A stretch of DNA of 18,744 nucleotides, taken from NCBI GenBank assembly GCA_031268055.1, contig JAIRXY010000201.1, forward strand, positions 1-18,744. Direction: 5' to 3'. This document shows positions 17,532-18,744 of this stretch, one piece after another. The stretch's first letter is position 1. The number at the start of each line of letters is the position of its first letter. This DNA comes from Prevotellaceae bacterium. Its GTDB lineage: Bacteria > Bacteroidota > Bacteroidia > Bacteroidales > UBA932. Under the pieces are notes generated by a model. That model was not told the origin of the DNA and did not search any database. It was given only the letters and a program-made list of their open reading frames with translations. The position numbers and the translations under genes are program-made.

Positions 17532-17713
17532 GAATCAGGATTTACGGGATTTTTGGATTGGCAAGATGCATGCACTAAAATTATTAAGTGATTGATTGAT
17601 TATTTGTTTGATTAATTGGTTGATTGATTGGTTGATTGATTGTTTGTTTGTTTGATTAATTGTTTGATTGTTTGATTAATGAGGATTCATCCGTCTTCAT
17701 CCGTCAAATCCGC
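17532..17713. repeat. Spacer with imperfect inverted arms around a tetranucleotide tract
   Basis: The spacer after folD has no gene of normal size. The left arm (17532-17559) contains GGATTTACGGGAT. The right arm (17683-17713), read on the minus strand, contains GGATTTGACGGAT, so the two are imperfect inverted copies. Between them lies the low-complexity tract listed separately. The arms resemble, from memory only, dispersed intergenic repeats seen in Bacteroidota. The right arm also has an internal periodicity of CATCCGTC-like units. Confidence 0.45.
17590..17680 (+). repeat. Degenerate GATT/GTTT tetranucleotide repeat tract
   Basis: About 90 bases consist almost entirely of GATT, GTTT and AATT tetranucleotides in register (for example GATTGATTGATT and GTTTGTTTGTTT). 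The strand is nearly free of cytosine. Stop codons interrupt it, so it is not coding. Tract length is likely to vary between strains through replication slippage. Confidence 0.8.
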
Positions 17714-17760
17714 TTCATCTGCGTGCTATAAATATTTTTCTGAAAAATCATGTAAATACG

Positions 17761-17768
17761 TATATTTG
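17761..17768 (+). promoter_or_regulatory. -7 promoter element ahead of the flippase gene
   Basis: TATATTTG matches the Bacteroidota -7 consensus TAnnTTTG exactly. The -33 region has only a weak TTTCTG (17737-17742). Transcription would start near 17775, leaving a leader of about 20 bases before the ATG at 17795. Confidence 0.5.
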
Positions 17769-17794
17769 CATCAAAACAGTAAAAAAGAAAGCGC

Positions 17795-18744
17795 ATGGGG
17801 GTTATCATTCGTCAAAGCATAAAGGCAACTGCTGCAACCTACGTAGGAACATTTATTGGGTTCTTAACCACCATGTTTGTGGTCACCAAGCTGCTTTCGC
17901 CGGAGGATATCGGGCTGACAAAGGTAGTACTCGAGGTAGGCTTGCTGTTTAGCGGGCTTGCTCAGCTTGGTACCTCCGCATCAATACTTCGCTTCTTTCC
18001 GTACTTCAAAGATAACCGCAAAAACAACAACGGCTTTTTTTTCTACATCATGGCGCTGCCCTTTGTGGGCTGCATTATATTTACGCTGGTTTACCTCGTC
18101 CTGAAGGAGCCTATTACAAGCTTTTTCATCGAAAAATCGTCAATCTTCGTGCAGTACTACTACTGGATAATCCCCCTGATTATTTTTTCCACCTACCTGC
18201 TGGTATTCGAAACCTACGCCAACGTCAACATGCGCATTACCGTGCCAAAGGTCAACCGCGAAGTCGTCATTCGCGTGCTGACGCTGGCGGCGTACCTGCT
18301 GTACGGCTACCACCTTGTTGACAGGAGCGGGCTGGTGGCCGGAATGATTGCGGCGCACGGAATAGCTATGCTGATGCTGTTTTTTTACCTGCCGCGGATT
18401 AGCAGCATTTCGCTGCGGCACGACGTTTCCTTTGTATCAAAGCCGCTGCGCAAGGACATCTTCAGGTATTCGCTATACCTCATTGTAGGAGCTCTGGGAG
18501 AGTCAATCATAGGAAAGCTGGACATGTTTATGGTCAGCTCACAGCTTGGGCTGGAGTACACCGGAATATTTATCATTGCTTTTTACATGGCCTCGGTGAT
18601 AGAAATTCCGTCCCGCTCCATCACGGCAATATCTTCTCCTCCGGCAGCCGACGCCCTCAAGCGGGGCGATTTTCAAACGGCCAACCAGCTCTACCAAAAG
18701 GTATCCCTGCACCAGCTGCTGACCGGCGGATGCCTGTTCATACT
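17795..18744 (+). CDS. Polysaccharide flippase-family membrane protein (3' partial)
   Basis: The frame opens with ATG at 17795 and continues uninterrupted to the window edge, giving 316 complete codons. The protein begins MGVIIRQSIKATAATYVGTFIG and has repeated hydrophobic helices (around residues 12-30, 42-60, 80-103, 122-140, 160-175 and 180-200). Between helices 1 and 2 is KLLSPEDIGLTKVV, the loop seen in Wzx-like oligosaccharide flippases of the MOP/MATE superfamily (usual form 'L.p.d.G'). Such proteins move lipid-linked glycan units across the inner membrane for capsule, LPS or exopolysaccharide assembly. Family members are usually 450-500 residues, so about one third is missing here. 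The glycan handled cannot be told from this window. Confidence 0.82.
   Translation, partial: MGVIIRQSIKATAATYVGTFIGFLTTMFVVTKLLSPEDIGLTKVVLEVGLLFSGLAQLGTSASILRFFPYFKDNRKNNNGFFFYIMALPFVGCIIFTLVYLVLKEPITSFFIEKSSIFVQYYYWIIPLIIFSTYLLVFETYANVNMRITVPKVNREVVIRVLTLAAYLLYGYHLVDRSGLVAGMIAAHGIAMLMLFFYLPRISSISLRHDVSFVSKPLRKDIFRYSLYLIVGALGESIIGKLDMFMVSSQLGLEYTGIFIIAFYMASVIEIPSRSITAISSPPAADALKRGDFQTANQLYQKVSLHQLLTGGCLFI

Noticed and set aside
17590..17680. CRISPR-like array in the repeat tract after folD
   Set aside because: The units are degenerate tetranucleotides without repeat-spacer alternation, and no cas gene is nearby.

Overview
The window comes from a Bacteroidota chromosome, most likely of the order Bacteroidales. 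The evidence is an adjacent SusC/SusD pair, lipoprotein signal peptides, a type IX secretion (T9SS) C-terminal sorting domain, promoter elements of the TAnnTTTG type, and start codons without consistent Shine-Dalgarno sequences. The T9SS signal argues (inference) against a typical gut Bacteroides and for an environmental or host-associated relative. I cannot name the genus.

Bases 1-16307 hold a pectin-type polysaccharide utilization locus (PUL), all on the + strand and tightly packed. In order it encodes: (1) a very large secreted protein, cut at its 5' end by the window edge, with a beta-helix region, three autotransporter-like beta modules, three Ig-like (BIG2) domains and a T9SS sorting domain; (2) a surface lipoprotein of unknown function; (3) a SusC-type TonB-dependent outer-membrane transporter; (4) its SusD-type glycan-binding lipoprotein; (5) a PL1 pectate lyase lipoprotein; (6) a CE8 pectin methylesterase lipoprotein. 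The implied scheme is that the methylesterase removes methyl esters from homogalacturonan at the cell surface, the lyase cleaves the exposed polygalacturonate, and SusC/SusD capture and import the oligosaccharides. The first two proteins are probable adhesion or glycan-binding accessories. Genes 2, 5 and 6 appear to share the same N-terminal layout of three beta-sandwich modules of about 100-130 residues. No regulator, inner-membrane transporter or uronate catabolism gene is visible.

Bases 16308-16613 separate the PUL from core genes. They hold a short tandem repeat, a 12-bp direct repeat, a probable Bacteroidota promoter and a possible 39-residue membrane protein. Next comes folD (16614-17504), a one-carbon metabolism gene. 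A repeat-rich spacer (17505-17794) follows, with a tetranucleotide tract flanked by imperfect inverted arms and a promoter-like element. The window ends inside a polytopic membrane protein of the polysaccharide flippase family, which runs off the 3' edge.
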